Positions 25,481 to 33,901 of a stretch of DNA of 64,000 nt are shown piece after piece (position 1 is the stretch's first letter; each line of letters starts with the position of its first letter). The translations under genes were made by a program, and so were the position numbers. Origin of the DNA: an uncultured Ruminococcus sp. (GTDB lineage: Bacteria > Bacillota > Clostridia > Oscillospirales > Ruminococcaceae); the NCBI RefSeq assembly GCF_947301925.1, contig NZ_CAMYUE010000002.1, positions 378,131-442,130 on the forward strand, given 5' to 3'. The notes under the pieces are model-generated. The model was given only the letters and a program-made list of their open reading frames with translations, searched no databases and was not told where the DNA came from.

Positions 25481-26578
25481 TCAGGACACCTTGACTGTTT
25501 TCATGGCAAGATTTCTGCTTCTTACAGCCTTTGAGTCCCTTATGGGCTTGGGTTCCTGCTCATAAAACTCATAACCTGCTGCCTTGACAACAGGTCTGAG
25601 GTCAGGCTGCATTTTAAGCGGTATACCAAGTTCAACGCACTTGTCAATAATATCCTTTATCCATTCAAACTGTAAAGGAGAAGCCTTTTCGCCGATCTCT
25701 CCACCTATGATGACCCATGAATTATCAGCTCCGAAGGTCTCCACCAGCTCGTCCAGATGAACGGGATCAATATGCTCAAGAACAGGCTGATATACAACAC
25801 AGGCAGTGATCCTGTGTCTCTTAGTCCTTTTGATAAGGTCGGTTATACGGTGAGTGCAGTCGTTCCTGTCCACAGTACATGAGATGACAACATTCTGGAT
25901 ATCGGTATTCGCCGGGATATTATCCAGCCTGATACCCTTGGGACATTTCGTTACCAGCTGGAAGGTATCAACGCACTTGCCCTTCCTGCGCTTCAGCTCA
26001 TTTGCTGCGATAATCTGCTCAAGGACGTTTTCCTGCCACTCGGGCTTCCAGCAGCCGAAATCAGACATATATGTCAGGAACCAGTCTATGGGGTTTTCGC
26101 TTTCTATATTGAAGAGCTCGGGGATATTGTTGCCATCCTGATCCTTCATCATCTTGTAGAAGCCGCGGAAAACAGGCTTCTTGAAATCGTCGGTAACTCC
26201 GAAATGATCTACCACCTTTTTGGTAAAGCAGTAGGAACAGCCTATGGGACATCCCACAACTGGAGAATATACCTTTGTATTCAGATGCGTGTCGTAGTTT
26301 ATATCTCTCAGGATACGCTTCAGCGCAAGGAGATGCCCGTCATAAAAGGCCCGCACCTTTTTGATCTGTTTAAGAAATCCCTGATTCAGGTTCTTGTACT
26401 CCTCAAGCTCCTCTCTGACATGGTGCATATCTATCTCGAGCTTCATGAAGTCAAAGTCTCTGAAATTACAGATGAGCGTATTGAGAAGTCTGTTTACAAC
26501 TTCGGGCTTCTCAAGCATGGTGATAATGCCCGCTGACAGAGCGTCAGTGTAATAGTCCTCGATTTTCAGCATAAACAT
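25481..26578 (-). CDS. Radical SAM protein
   Basis: 365 residues from the ATG at 26578 (AAGGGG five bases upstream; the open frame continues upstream without a site). The cluster motif CPIGCSYC (CX3CX2C) lies near residue 110. Other segments are FQLVTKCPKGI, VVISCTVDRNDCTHRI and WVIIGGEIGEKA, resembling the DUF5131/phage Gp37-Gp68-like radical SAM group. It binds one [4Fe-4S] cluster and cleaves S-adenosylmethionine; the substrate is unknown. It stands alone with a promoter about 270 bases upstream. Confidence 0.8.
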   Translation of the reverse strand: MFMLKIEDYYTDALSAGIITMLEKPEVVNRLLNTLICNFRDFDFMKLEIDMHHVREELEEYKNLNQGFLKQIKKVRAFYDGHLLALKRILRDINYDTHLNTKVYSPVVGCPIGCSYCFTKKVVDHFGVTDDFKKPVFRGFYKMMKDQDGNNIPELFNIESENPIDWFLTYMSDFGCWKPEWQENVLEQIIAANELKRRKGKCVDTFQLVTKCPKGIRLDNIPANTDIQNVVISCTVDRNDCTHRITDLIKRTKRHRITACVVYQPVLEHIDPVHLDELVETFGADNSWVIIGGEIGEKASPLQFEWIKDIIDKCVELGIPLKMQPDLRPVVKAAGYEFYEQEPKPIRDSKAVRSRNLAMKTVKVS

Positions 26579-26850
26579 CTTACCCCTTAATATTTCTTCA
26601 TTTCTCTTTAATACTATACAAGAAGGCGGCCTATGCAGGAGCCGTCTCCCAAACGTCTGTCTGTTCTGTCTTTTCTGAGGCTGCGCCGATGCCCTCTCCG
26701 CCATAGCGGCTTTAACGGCGAGCTGTCTGTTTAGAGGATATTCCGGAGTAGTTTGTTTGTTGAAATGAAGAGTTGATTAAAAGATAATTGTTGTGATATG
26801 CCAAAAAAGACTTGTATCCCGCATCCTTACGAAGCGCTATACATAATTCT

Positions 26851-26879
26851 ATTATATACTGTCTGCGCCGTTCCGTCAA
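26851..26879 (-). promoter_or_regulatory. Promoter of the radical SAM gene with a long leader
   Basis: TTGACG, 17 bases, TATAAT on the minus strand, giving a leader of about 265 bases before 26578. No riboswitch core is recognised in the leader. Confidence 0.75.
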
Positions 26880-27115
26880 GCCCTTATCAAACAATTTGTT
26901 GCAAAGCACAAGAGCGCCCCTGTTCAGAGCGCCCTTTTCTGTTATTCAGACAGCATGATATGTGTTTTTGTACGCTCGGGAGGCACATAACGGCTCCACA
27001 ACGTAAAACCATTTACAATAATGGGTGGAAATGCTGTGGCCGCTACGGAGGACCCTGACCTTGCCCGAAGCCGGAAGATCCTCCCGGAAAGGCGGCCGCA
27101 GCGGAGCTTTACCGC
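26880..27115. other. Gap without a recognised gene
   Basis: The 614-base interval 26579-27192 holds the radical SAM leader, this stretch and the next promoter. Here a GAGCGCCC octamer is directly repeated at about 26912 and 26927, and 27060-27115 is GC-rich. Open frames crossing it have no ribosome site or family likeness. Confidence 0.5.
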
Positions 27116-27144
27116 TTGACACGGCATATGGCCTGTGCTATAAT
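27116..27144 (+). promoter_or_regulatory. Consensus promoter
   Basis: TTGACA, 17 bases, TATAAT: a perfect sigma-A promoter about 48 bases before the ATG at 27193. Confidence 0.9.
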
Positions 27145-27192
27145 GAACATGATATTTCATCGGTTTTCCGTACAATGAAAAGGAGAGATAAT

Positions 27193-27999
27193 ATGAAGGA
27201 TACAGATGTCAGGAAAAAGAAAAAATGGCCGAAGGTGCTGCTGGTGATAGTGCTCATCATCGGTCTGCTCAGCGGATTCATCGCATTCAACGCCTCAAAG
27301 AACATGAAGGTCATGAACGACACCATTGACTCGGGTATGGAGACGCTGTCCTCATACGCGAAGGTCACCCCCGTTGACCCGGGCGAGTACAAAAGTATAA
27401 AGATGTACGGCCTTATGAAATTCAACGTTGAGCAGCATGATATCGAGGATATCGGCAATCTTTCCGTTATGACGGTGAATATGGGCTTTATGCAGATGGT
27501 ATCCTATGTCATTACTCCCTACAAGAAGAATATGCCCATGCTCTCAATGGATTTCATGTATATAATGGGCAAGCGAAAGGCATATGCCGAATTCTACGAT
27601 CTTGTCCCCGACGCCTCGGCTCCCGAGTATACCGCGGTTCTTGACAATATAAAGGAATTTGAAAAGAGGTACAGCAGCCTTGAGGATATAGAGGTGGAGC
27701 CCGCATGGTATGACGAATACCTGACAGTTGTCCTCCATAAGGCAGGCAAGAGAAGTGACGACGATAAGATCGGGGAGATGTTCACCGACGCTATCCGCTG
27801 TTATATGGAGACCGCAAGAGACCTTGAACCCCTTTCCGACGAAGAAAAGGCTGCCAAGCTGGAGATAACGCAGAAATACTGCGACGATCTTGTTGATAAG
27901 GGCGGAGTCTCCACCGATGTGTTCAAAAAGGCTCTCGGCGAGGAAGCCACAAAGGATTTCTTTGACAAGGTGTTCTTCGGCACCGAGAAATACAGATAA
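27193..27999 (+). CDS. Membrane-anchored protein of unknown function
   Basis: 268 residues from the ATG at 27193 (AGGAGAG upstream); earlier in-frame ATGs lie within or before the promoter. Residues 10-30 are a basic stretch and one membrane span, so most of the protein is probably outside. The body is mixed alpha/beta with Met-rich segments (VMTVNMGFMQMVSYV, MLSMDFMYIMGKRKAYAEFYDLV) and no Cys pairs or catalytic motif that I recognise. The middle recalls bilin reductase-like folds only vaguely. Expression should be strong from the consensus promoter. Confidence 0.7.
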   Translation: MKDTDVRKKKKWPKVLLVIVLIIGLLSGFIAFNASKNMKVMNDTIDSGMETLSSYAKVTPVDPGEYKSIKMYGLMKFNVEQHDIEDIGNLSVMTVNMGFMQMVSYVITPYKKNMPMLSMDFMYIMGKRKAYAEFYDLVPDASAPEYTAVLDNIKEFEKRYSSLEDIEVEPAWYDEYLTVVLHKAGKRSDDDKIGEMFTDAIRCYMETARDLEPLSDEEKAAKLEITQKYCDDLVDKGGVSTDVFKKALGEEATKDFFDKVFFGTEKYR

Positions 28000-28096
28000 A
28001 AGCCGAACGGAAGGCCGTCGGCTCTGATCTGTGCTTTATGAGATCAAGGCTCCCTGAGCAGCCGTGTGCAAATGCCGCATGAAGCCAGGATGTCTG

Positions 28097-29077
28097 TCAT
28101 TGTCCGTTCACAAGCAGCCCATACTGCCGCTCCAGCCGTTCCCGCGCCTGTGAGCGCAGCTTCCCGGGACCAAGTATCTCAATAACAGGACCGAAGCTGA
28201 GCAGCATTATAAGCACCTCGGTTTCGTCCTGTTCATCGTACCAGAGCTCCACGGTGTACTCGTTCTTTTCAAGATCGCGTACCGTATGCTTCTCAAAGGA
28301 CGCAAATTCAAGCATAAATCGCTCCACGCCGTTACGCTCGTTGGTCACTCTTATAACAGCAGGCTCCTTGCATTTGCGGCTGCTGAAATAATCGTCCATG
28401 GAAACAGGAGTACGGAACACTCTTCCCGTATCGGTTATGCTCTCGATACGTCCTATATTTATCAGACCGCTGCTGCGTATCTTATCATTTCTCAGCAGAT
28501 AGCAGTATGCTCGGAACTTGCCATTCTTAGGCGAAAACTCTATTTTCAGCAGAACAAATCTGCCGCTTGCACGCTTTCCACGCCCGGTATGAAAGCTTAT
28601 ATCAACTATTCTCCGATGCTTTACGGCGTCAAGCGCAGCACGGAAGTTCGATATATACTTTTCGTCGGAATAGTCGTCATGGTCGGCAAATCTGTCCGTG
28701 AGCCTGAAATGCTCATGACGGTACAGCGGCTTTACATCGGCAAGGGACTGCCGCATCTGCTCTATGGTCTCATCCTCCATGAACAGTCTTATCCTCGGAT
28801 CCGAGAGCTTTGCCTTCAGCCACATCTTCTGAAGCCTTGTAAGCACCTTCACAGGTGCTTTTTTTGTTATACGCCTGAGAGTATTATTCTTTTCCCGTCT
28901 GAAAAGTCCCCAGTCCTCGCCGCCCGGGATAAGCTTCTGAGGCAGGAACAGCACGGAATCACGAAATCCGTTACGCATTACAGTTTCACGGACGTTCTTT
29001 TCATCAGTGACCTCTTTTTTCAAAAGCTTCGCAGCTATACGGAAATATGTACCATATATCTCACTGAATATGTTCAT
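28097..29077 (-). CDS. WYL-domain transcriptional regulator (downstream member of pair)
   Basis: 326 residues from the ATG at 29077 (GGAGGT eight bases upstream). The C-terminal half fits the WYL plan: KHRRIVDISFHTGRGKR, then EFSPKNGKFRAYCYLLR, INIGRIESI and a final WCX-like segment with VELWYDEQDETEVLIMLLSF. The N-terminus (about 1-120) has helices but no clear wHTH. It overlaps the first WYL gene by 17 bases. WYL proteins bind nucleic acid ligands and commonly regulate RNA-repair and defence operons; here rtcB is divergent. Confidence 0.8.
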   Translation of the reverse strand: MNIFSEIYGTYFRIAAKLLKKEVTDEKNVRETVMRNGFRDSVLFLPQKLIPGGEDWGLFRREKNNTLRRITKKAPVKVLTRLQKMWLKAKLSDPRIRLFMEDETIEQMRQSLADVKPLYRHEHFRLTDRFADHDDYSDEKYISNFRAALDAVKHRRIVDISFHTGRGKRASGRFVLLKIEFSPKNGKFRAYCYLLRNDKIRSSGLINIGRIESITDTGRVFRTPVSMDDYFSSRKCKEPAVIRVTNERNGVERFMLEFASFEKHTVRDLEKNEYTVELWYDEQDETEVLIMLLSFGPVIEILGPGKLRSQARERLERQYGLLVNGQ

Positions 29078-30323
29078 CTTCAATACCTCCGTACATCCTG
29101 TACATTCTGCGGATATCATTGTAAAAACGCATTCTGATCTTCTGTGTACCACCCTCAATTGACACTATGCGACCGATAAATGTCTTTGCCCAATGCATTA
29201 TTTCGTTTGGATCGAATACATCGGCAGTAAAAGTATATAGACCATCTCCTGTCTTTTCAAGTACGGCACAGCGCTTCTCACGTTCAAGGCGTTCTATAAT
29301 AAAGCCTTCTCTCGTCTCATCAACAGTAAAAGTTATCTTTATAGCATTTACTGTTCCTATCTCATGTCTGTCTCCAAATGAAACTCCGAAACAACGCCGT
29401 ATATTCACATCATAGCGCTCCTTGATCCTGTCATAGTCTGTACATACGATGTTTTTCTTTATCTGCTTTATCCTGTCAAGTCTGTACGAAGCAAATCTGC
29501 GTGTTTTCGGTACATATGCGGCGATATATCGTCTGCCTGTCTGAACTGAGACAAGTATCTGCATAGGTATTATTATTTCCTCAGCGGGTTCTTCATCTTT
29601 TCTCCATGTGAATTTCTTTACTAATATACTACACTTATCATCAATAGCTTCCAATATATCAGGAACAAGTATGTCTTCAAGAGAGTGATTCATATAATTA
29701 TGCTTGATATGGAACAAATCATTCTTTATATCTACAGCTTTCATTATACTGTTGCCTATAACTCCAAAATCAGGTGCCTCAGAAAAGAACTTCACCGCGT
29801 CTGCAAGGCCCTTGTATTTCTCCATGTATTCGTCTGTACGGTCGGCAGACAGGGAATAATACATGACTCTGCCCTGCTTTTCGGCAGTGATTATCCCCTC
29901 TTCCGTGTACTCCCTGAGCTTGTTGCGCACCGTCTGGTCGTCGAAAAGCTGCTCATACTCGCTGTTGAGAGTATCGGTGAGCTCTCTGAGAGTACGGCTT
30001 TTTCCGTCGCAGAGAGTGTCTGCAAGAAGGAAATGAAGCTTTATATCGTTATCCGTAAAGCTCTTTGAGTAGTAGGCGTTATACAGCGGATTCTCCGAAA
30101 TATGGCCGCTGTCTGCGGAGATGGAAACACTTCTGCCGTGAACGGAATCGTCATAGCGCATATAGTCCCGCATCCAGCTCTCCACGCGGCGCTTTTCGTC
30201 GTCATAGGTGCGGACGCTCTTTTTGTCGAAATCGCTTCTTACCTTACAGCCGTATATGAAAAAATCGCGGACATATTCTCTTGTTTTGCCGAAATTCTTT
30301 ATGAGCTCCGAAAATCCTGCCAT
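29061..30323 (-). CDS. WYL-domain transcriptional regulator with N-terminal winged helix
   Basis: 420 residues from the ATG at 30323 (GGGGAG eight bases upstream; a GTG at 30332 is too close to it). Residues about 90-165 look like a winged helix (HFLLADTLCDGKSRTLRELTDTL, VRNKLREYTEEGIITAEKQGRVMYY). The WYL core includes RRYIAAYVPKTRRFASYRLDRI near 275, followed by a WCX-type tail. The gene is divergent from rtcB across a 150-base gap holding an 8-bp inverted repeat. I infer that this pair senses RNA damage and controls the repair operon. Confidence 0.85.
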   Translation of the reverse strand: MAGFSELIKNFGKTREYVRDFFIYGCKVRSDFDKKSVRTYDDEKRRVESWMRDYMRYDDSVHGRSVSISADSGHISENPLYNAYYSKSFTDNDIKLHFLLADTLCDGKSRTLRELTDTLNSEYEQLFDDQTVRNKLREYTEEGIITAEKQGRVMYYSLSADRTDEYMEKYKGLADAVKFFSEAPDFGVIGNSIMKAVDIKNDLFHIKHNYMNHSLEDILVPDILEAIDDKCSILVKKFTWRKDEEPAEEIIIPMQILVSVQTGRRYIAAYVPKTRRFASYRLDRIKQIKKNIVCTDYDRIKERYDVNIRRCFGVSFGDRHEIGTVNAIKITFTVDETREGFIIERLEREKRCAVLEKTGDGLYTFTADVFDPNEIMHWAKTFIGRIVSIEGGTQKIRMRFYNDIRRMYRMYGGIEDEHIQ

Positions 30324-30364
30324 TCCAGCCACTCCCCTTTCCTTATTTATATATTATCAGAAAA

Positions 30365-30388
30365 ATCTGTCATTTTCAAGTGACAGAT
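30365..30388. promoter_or_regulatory. Palindromic operator between WYL genes and rtcB
   Basis: ATCTGTCA and TGACAGAT are perfect inverted 8-mers separated by 8 bases. They lie centrally between the divergent WYL and rtcB starts, the expected place for a regulator site. A TATACT near 30435 may be the rtcB -10 box. Confidence 0.65.
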
Positions 30389-30472
30389 GAGTGTGCGCAG
30401 ATTTTTTTATATGATTATTTCCATTTCATGTGATATACTAAAGTCAGGCTAAATGAAAGAGAAGTGAATGAA

Positions 30473-31708
30473 ATGTTCGTACATTACGAAAAGAACCGGA
30501 ATATGCTCCCCATAAAGATATGGCAGACAGATATGGAAGCTGTCGGCACAAAATGTATCGAACAGGCGGAGCACCTTGCGAAGCTTCCCTTCGCACACAA
30601 GTGGATAGCGCTCATGCCCGACACTCATGCAGGAAAGGGTATGCCCATAGGCGGAGTCATCGCCTGTGAGGACGTTGTTATCCCCAACGCGGTAGGAGTC
30701 GATATAGGCTGCGGTATGGCGTATGTTCAGACCGATATCCCTGTATCGCTTCTCCGTGAGACAATAACAGGCAGCGGCAGCCTGGTGCAGACTATATGCG
30801 GCGATATCCTGAGAAATATCCCCACAGGCTTTGCACATTACAAGACAATACAGCCTTCCGGGGTGCTTGACCGCGCAAAGGCTGAAATGGGCCGCTACGA
30901 AGCCGATAACCAGCTCATACCTCAGATCGAGGAGGGCTATTATCAGGCCGGTACTCTCGGCGGAGGCAACCACTTCATCGAGATACAGCAGGACGATGAC
31001 GGAATGTGCGGTATCATGCTTCATTCCGGAAGCCGTCATTTCGGAAACATAGTCGGACAGTACTTCAATGCCATTGCCCACGGGCTGAACGACAGATGGT
31101 TCTCACAGGTTCCGAATGAATGGAATTTACCGTTCCTGCCTGTTGATACCGACGAGGGACGGCGCTATCTGGCATGGATGCAGTTATGTATGGACTTTGC
31201 CTATGAAAACCGTGCCATAATGCTCGGTAAGGTAAAGGAGATATTCACAAAGCACATCGAGAAGCACACAGGTATTGTTCCTGTTTTCTCAGGCGAGATA
31301 AACTGTCACCACAACTACGCTGCTCATGAGAATCACTTCGGTAAGGATGTGTGGGTACACCGTAAGGGTGCTATCCGTGCAGGCGAGGGCGAAATGGGCA
31401 TTATCCCGGGAGCTATGGGCTCATACAGCTACATAGTCCGGGGCAAGGGCAATCCCGACAGCTTCATGTCCTCATCTCACGGTGCAGGCAGAGCTTACTC
31501 CAGAACAGCGGCAAAGGACAATTTCTCCGTGGAGTCCGTAATGGTAGACCTCAAGGAGAAGAATGTAGTTCTGGCCAAGAATAACAAGGGCGATGTTGCC
31601 GAAGAAGCACGTTTCGCCTACAAGGATATAAACGACGTAATGGCAAATCAGCAGGATCTTACAGAGCCTGTAAAGAGACTGTTCACCGTCGGAGTAGTAA
31701 AAGGCTGA
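30473..31708 (+). CDS. rtcB: RNA ligase RtcB
   Basis: 411 residues from the ATG at 30473 (GAGAAG eight bases upstream; a GTG at 30464 is the alternative). RtcB motifs are intact: MPDTHAGKGMPIGGV, GVDIGCGM with the Mn-binding Cys, GGGNHFIEIQ, MLHSGSR, INCHHNYA and the SSSHGAGRAYSR segment around the guanylated His. RtcB joins 2',3'-cyclic phosphate or 3'-phosphate ends to 5'-OH ends, repairing cleaved tRNAs and other RNAs. It heads a unit with an RNA-gene array and a Ro60-like gene, and is probably controlled by the divergent WYL proteins. Confidence 0.95.
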   Translation: MFVHYEKNRNMLPIKIWQTDMEAVGTKCIEQAEHLAKLPFAHKWIALMPDTHAGKGMPIGGVIACEDVVIPNAVGVDIGCGMAYVQTDIPVSLLRETITGSGSLVQTICGDILRNIPTGFAHYKTIQPSGVLDRAKAEMGRYEADNQLIPQIEEGYYQAGTLGGGNHFIEIQQDDDGMCGIMLHSGSRHFGNIVGQYFNAIAHGLNDRWFSQVPNEWNLPFLPVDTDEGRRYLAWMQLCMDFAYENRAIMLGKVKEIFTKHIEKHTGIVPVFSGEINCHHNYAAHENHFGKDVWVHRKGAIRAGEGEMGIIPGAMGSYSYIVRGKGNPDSFMSSSHGAGRAYSRTAAKDNFSVESVMVDLKEKNVVLAKNNKGDVAEEARFAYKDINDVMANQQDLTEPVKRLFTVGVVKG

Positions 31709-31713
31709 TTTTT

Positions 31714-31772
31714 CGCCGCTTCCAGCAATCATGGCAGTTCGGTTCAGAACGGGTTCAACTCCCAAAGCGACG
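31714..31772 (+). ncRNA. tRNA-like RNA element 1
   Basis: It starts six bases after the rtcB stop and folds as a compact cloverleaf: acceptor-like stem 31714-31721/31765-31772 (7 of 8 paired, one C-A), short D-like stem CCA/TGG (31722-31724/31732-31734), anticodon-like hairpin GTTC/GAAC (31737-31740/31747-31750) and T-arm GGG-TTCAACT-CCC (31751-31763) with a canonical T-loop. Arms are too short for a functional tRNA and there is no CCA. It resembles the tRNA-like module of bacterial Y RNAs. Confidence 0.55.
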
Positions 31773-31777
31773 AGTTT

Positions 31778-31968
31778 AAGGCACAAACAGCAACCGTATC
31801 ATCTTTCCTGAATGATCGATCGTGCCTTGCAGAATAAAGTGAAAAAATAAGGCGCACACAGCAGACGCAATGACTATGCTGTTAACGTAGTATCATGACT
31901 TACAGCGCCTTGATAAGACGCACACAGCAGAAGTCAATATTTCATCTTAAAAATGAATAAGGCGTCTT
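31778..31968 (+). ncRNA. Three tandem related hairpins (Y-RNA-like array)
   Basis: Three hairpins follow one another. A: AAGGCAC (31778-31784) with GTGCCTT (31822-31828). B: AAGGCGC (31849-31855) with GCGCCTT (31905-31911). C: AAGACGC (31915-31921) with GCGTCTT (31962-31968). Each closing stem is a perfect 7 bp, and stems differ by compensated changes. The 5' strands share an ACAGCA core: CACAAACAGCA, CGCACACAGCAGA, CGCACACAGCAGA. Repetition with covariation indicates selected RNA structure. Their position between rtcB and a Ro60-like gene suggests Y RNA ligands. A further CGAGC/GCTCG hairpin follows at about 31970-31986. Confidence 0.7.
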
Positions 31969-32105
31969 GCGAGCTGAGCCGGCTCGACCGCTTCCACGTT
32001 GGCGCTTGTTTCACGCGCTCACTCTTATCAGAAACGATGATCTCACATCGCTTACAGCACATTTATGAATCAATTATTTTCGGCTCTGACAGCATTATTC
32101 AGGGG

Positions 32106-32210
32106 CGCAGGAAGCTGCCCTACAGGGTAAGCACTGTGAAAAAATGAGCCGCGTATAAGTCAGCAACAGCATAAGAAATTGGTTATTACAGGTTCAAATC
32201 CTGTCCTGCG
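32106..32210 (+). ncRNA. tRNA-like RNA element 2
   Basis: CGCAGG (32106-32111) pairs with CCTGCG (32205-32210). A D-arm-like GCT/AGC stem with an ACAGGG-containing loop lies at 32114-32132. A perfect T-arm ACAGG-TTCAAAT-CCTGT (32188-32204) directly adjoins the 3' acceptor strand, exactly as in tRNA. The central 55 bases replace the anticodon arm and are too long for a normal tRNA. It ends about 40 bases before the DUF2828 start. Confidence 0.6.
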
Positions 32211-32252
32211 GAAACGTATGGTAAAAAATGCTGTCTTGAAAGGAGAAGTACT

Positions 32253-33722
32253 ATGCTGAACTTTCTGAAGAAGGAAAACAACTATACATTTACCGAGAAC
32301 GGCGGTACTGCCTACCGTTCAACGAATTCATTCTGCCTTGATATGTTCTTCAAGGCAGGCGCTATGCGGAATTCCACAGCCGGGGAGATAGCGGACGTGG
32401 TCACACGGGCTTACGCAGAGGATCCCGACAAGACCATGAAGATAGTCTTCTTTGCCCGTGACGCAAGAGGCGGACTGGGTGAAAGACGTTTCTTCCGCTG
32501 CGCTGTGTCCGCACTGGCTAAGACAGCTCCTAAGGCTGTTGAGAAGAATATACCTCTGTTCGCTGAGTACGGCCGTTACGATGACCTGTGCGTACTGCTC
32601 GGCACTCCTCTGGAGAACGCGGCTGCAAAGGTAATAAAGGCGCAGCTGGACAAGGATATGGCAGCTATGACGAGAAACGGTCAGGCTTCCCTGCTGGCAA
32701 AGTGGCTGCCCTCCGTGAACGCCTCCTCCAAGGAGACGCGGAACAAGGGCAGACGCATGGCAGCTCTGCTCGGCATGACCGAGCCTGCTTACAGAAGGAC
32801 TCTGGCCGCTCTGAGAGCGTACACCGATATCCTCGAAAACCGTCTCCGTGAGCGTGACTACACATTCGACTATGAGGTCCAGCCCTCCTGCGCTATGTTC
32901 AAGTATCGCCGTGCTTTTATCAGAAATGATAACGAGCGCTACGTGAACTACCTGAACAGAGTTCACAGCGGCGAAGCAAACCTCAACGCAGGCAGACTGT
33001 TCCCCTACGACATAGTAAGAGCGGCTCTGACGGGCAATATTTCCGATGAGGAAAGAAAGTCCCTTGACGCTGCATGGAAGTCCCTGCCCGACCTGACCGC
33101 TTCAGGACGTGAGAACGCAATAGCTGTCATCGACGGTTCGGGCTCCATGACCTGGGGCAGAGGCATACGTCCTATAGACGCGGCACTGTCGCTGGGAATA
33201 TACTTCGCCGGGCACAATACAGGCGCATTCGCCAACCACTTCATCACCTTCTCACAGTCTCCCCGAATAGTGGAGATAAAGGGTGGGGATATCGTGGAGA
33301 AGGCACGCTACTGCAATACCTTCAGCGAAATAGCCAACACCAACCTCGAAGCGGTTTTCCTGCTGATACTCAGGACCGCAAAGAAGTATAACGTATCGAA
33401 GAAGGAAATGCCTTCCAGGATATACATTATCTCCGATATGCAGTTCGACTGCTGCATAGTCGGCGGCAACGACGAGTCAATGTTCCGCAAGATGAGAAAG
33501 CTGTTCAGGGCCAACGGCTATGAGCTGCCTGATATCGTCTTCTGGAACGTCAACAGCAGATGTGACGCGATGCCTGTCACACGCTCCGAAACAGGAGCTG
33601 CACTGGTATCTGGCTGCTCGCCTGCTGTATTCGATATGGTCATGGGCGGAGATATCTCCCCCGAGGCTGTAATGGATAAGATACTGGCTTCAAAGAGATA
33701 CGCTCCTATAACAGCAACATGA
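32253..33722 (+). CDS. DUF2828 protein: Ro60/TROVE-like helical domain plus vWA domain
   Basis: 489 residues; ribosome site AAAGGAG. The first 270 residues are helical, with YTENGG-like start (TFTENGGTAYRST), LDMFFKAGAMR, FFARDARGGLGERRFFR and YGRYDDLCVLL, all marks of DUF2828. The C-terminal vWA domain starts near 285 with the MIDAS motif DGSGSMTWG, then NTNLEAVFLLILRTA, IYIISDMQFD and PDIVFWNVNSR. The architecture parallels Ro60, which binds Y RNA and damaged RNA through helical repeats and carries a vWA domain. Its place after rtcB and an RNA hairpin array supports an RNA-binding repair or quality-control role. Confidence 0.85.
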   Translation: MLNFLKKENNYTFTENGGTAYRSTNSFCLDMFFKAGAMRNSTAGEIADVVTRAYAEDPDKTMKIVFFARDARGGLGERRFFRCAVSALAKTAPKAVEKNIPLFAEYGRYDDLCVLLGTPLENAAAKVIKAQLDKDMAAMTRNGQASLLAKWLPSVNASSKETRNKGRRMAALLGMTEPAYRRTLAALRAYTDILENRLRERDYTFDYEVQPSCAMFKYRRAFIRNDNERYVNYLNRVHSGEANLNAGRLFPYDIVRAALTGNISDEERKSLDAAWKSLPDLTASGRENAIAVIDGSGSMTWGRGIRPIDAALSLGIYFAGHNTGAFANHFITFSQSPRIVEIKGGDIVEKARYCNTFSEIANTNLEAVFLLILRTAKKYNVSKKEMPSRIYIISDMQFDCCIVGGNDESMFRKMRKLFRANGYELPDIVFWNVNSRCDAMPVTRSETGAALVSGCSPAVFDMVMGGDISPEAVMDKILASKRYAPITAT

Positions 33723-33734
33723 CAGAAACGTTTT

Positions 33735-33759
33735 CCCCACCCTTTCGGGTGGGGATTTT
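33735..33759 (+). terminator. Terminator of the RNA-repair operon
   Basis: CCCCACCC-TTTC-GGGTGGGG, a perfect 8-bp stem followed by ATTTT, 12 bases after the DUF2828 stop. Confidence 0.92.
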
Positions 33760-33843
33760 ATATGTATTTTCATTTTGCAGTCCTGCTATCCCATATACCG
33801 CGAACAGCACGGCATTTCCTTTATTACAGCCGGCTGACCGCTA

Positions 33844-33872
33844 TTTACAACAGATCCGAAAAATGCTATAAT
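33844..33872 (+). promoter_or_regulatory. Promoter of the glycerate kinase unit
   Basis: TTTACA, 17 bases, TATAAT, 29 bases before the ATG at 33902. Confidence 0.8.
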
Positions 33873-33901
33873 AGAACCAACAAAAACATCGGAGGCGCAA
33901 A

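Noticed and set aside
26712..27058. Small frames in the gap between the radical SAM and the 27193 gene
   Set aside because: They cross promoters, lack ribosome sites and overlap each other on both strands.
31714..32210. Two ordinary tRNA genes
   Set aside because: T-arms are convincing, but anticodon arms are too short (first) or replaced by about 55 bases (second), and acceptor stems are imperfect.
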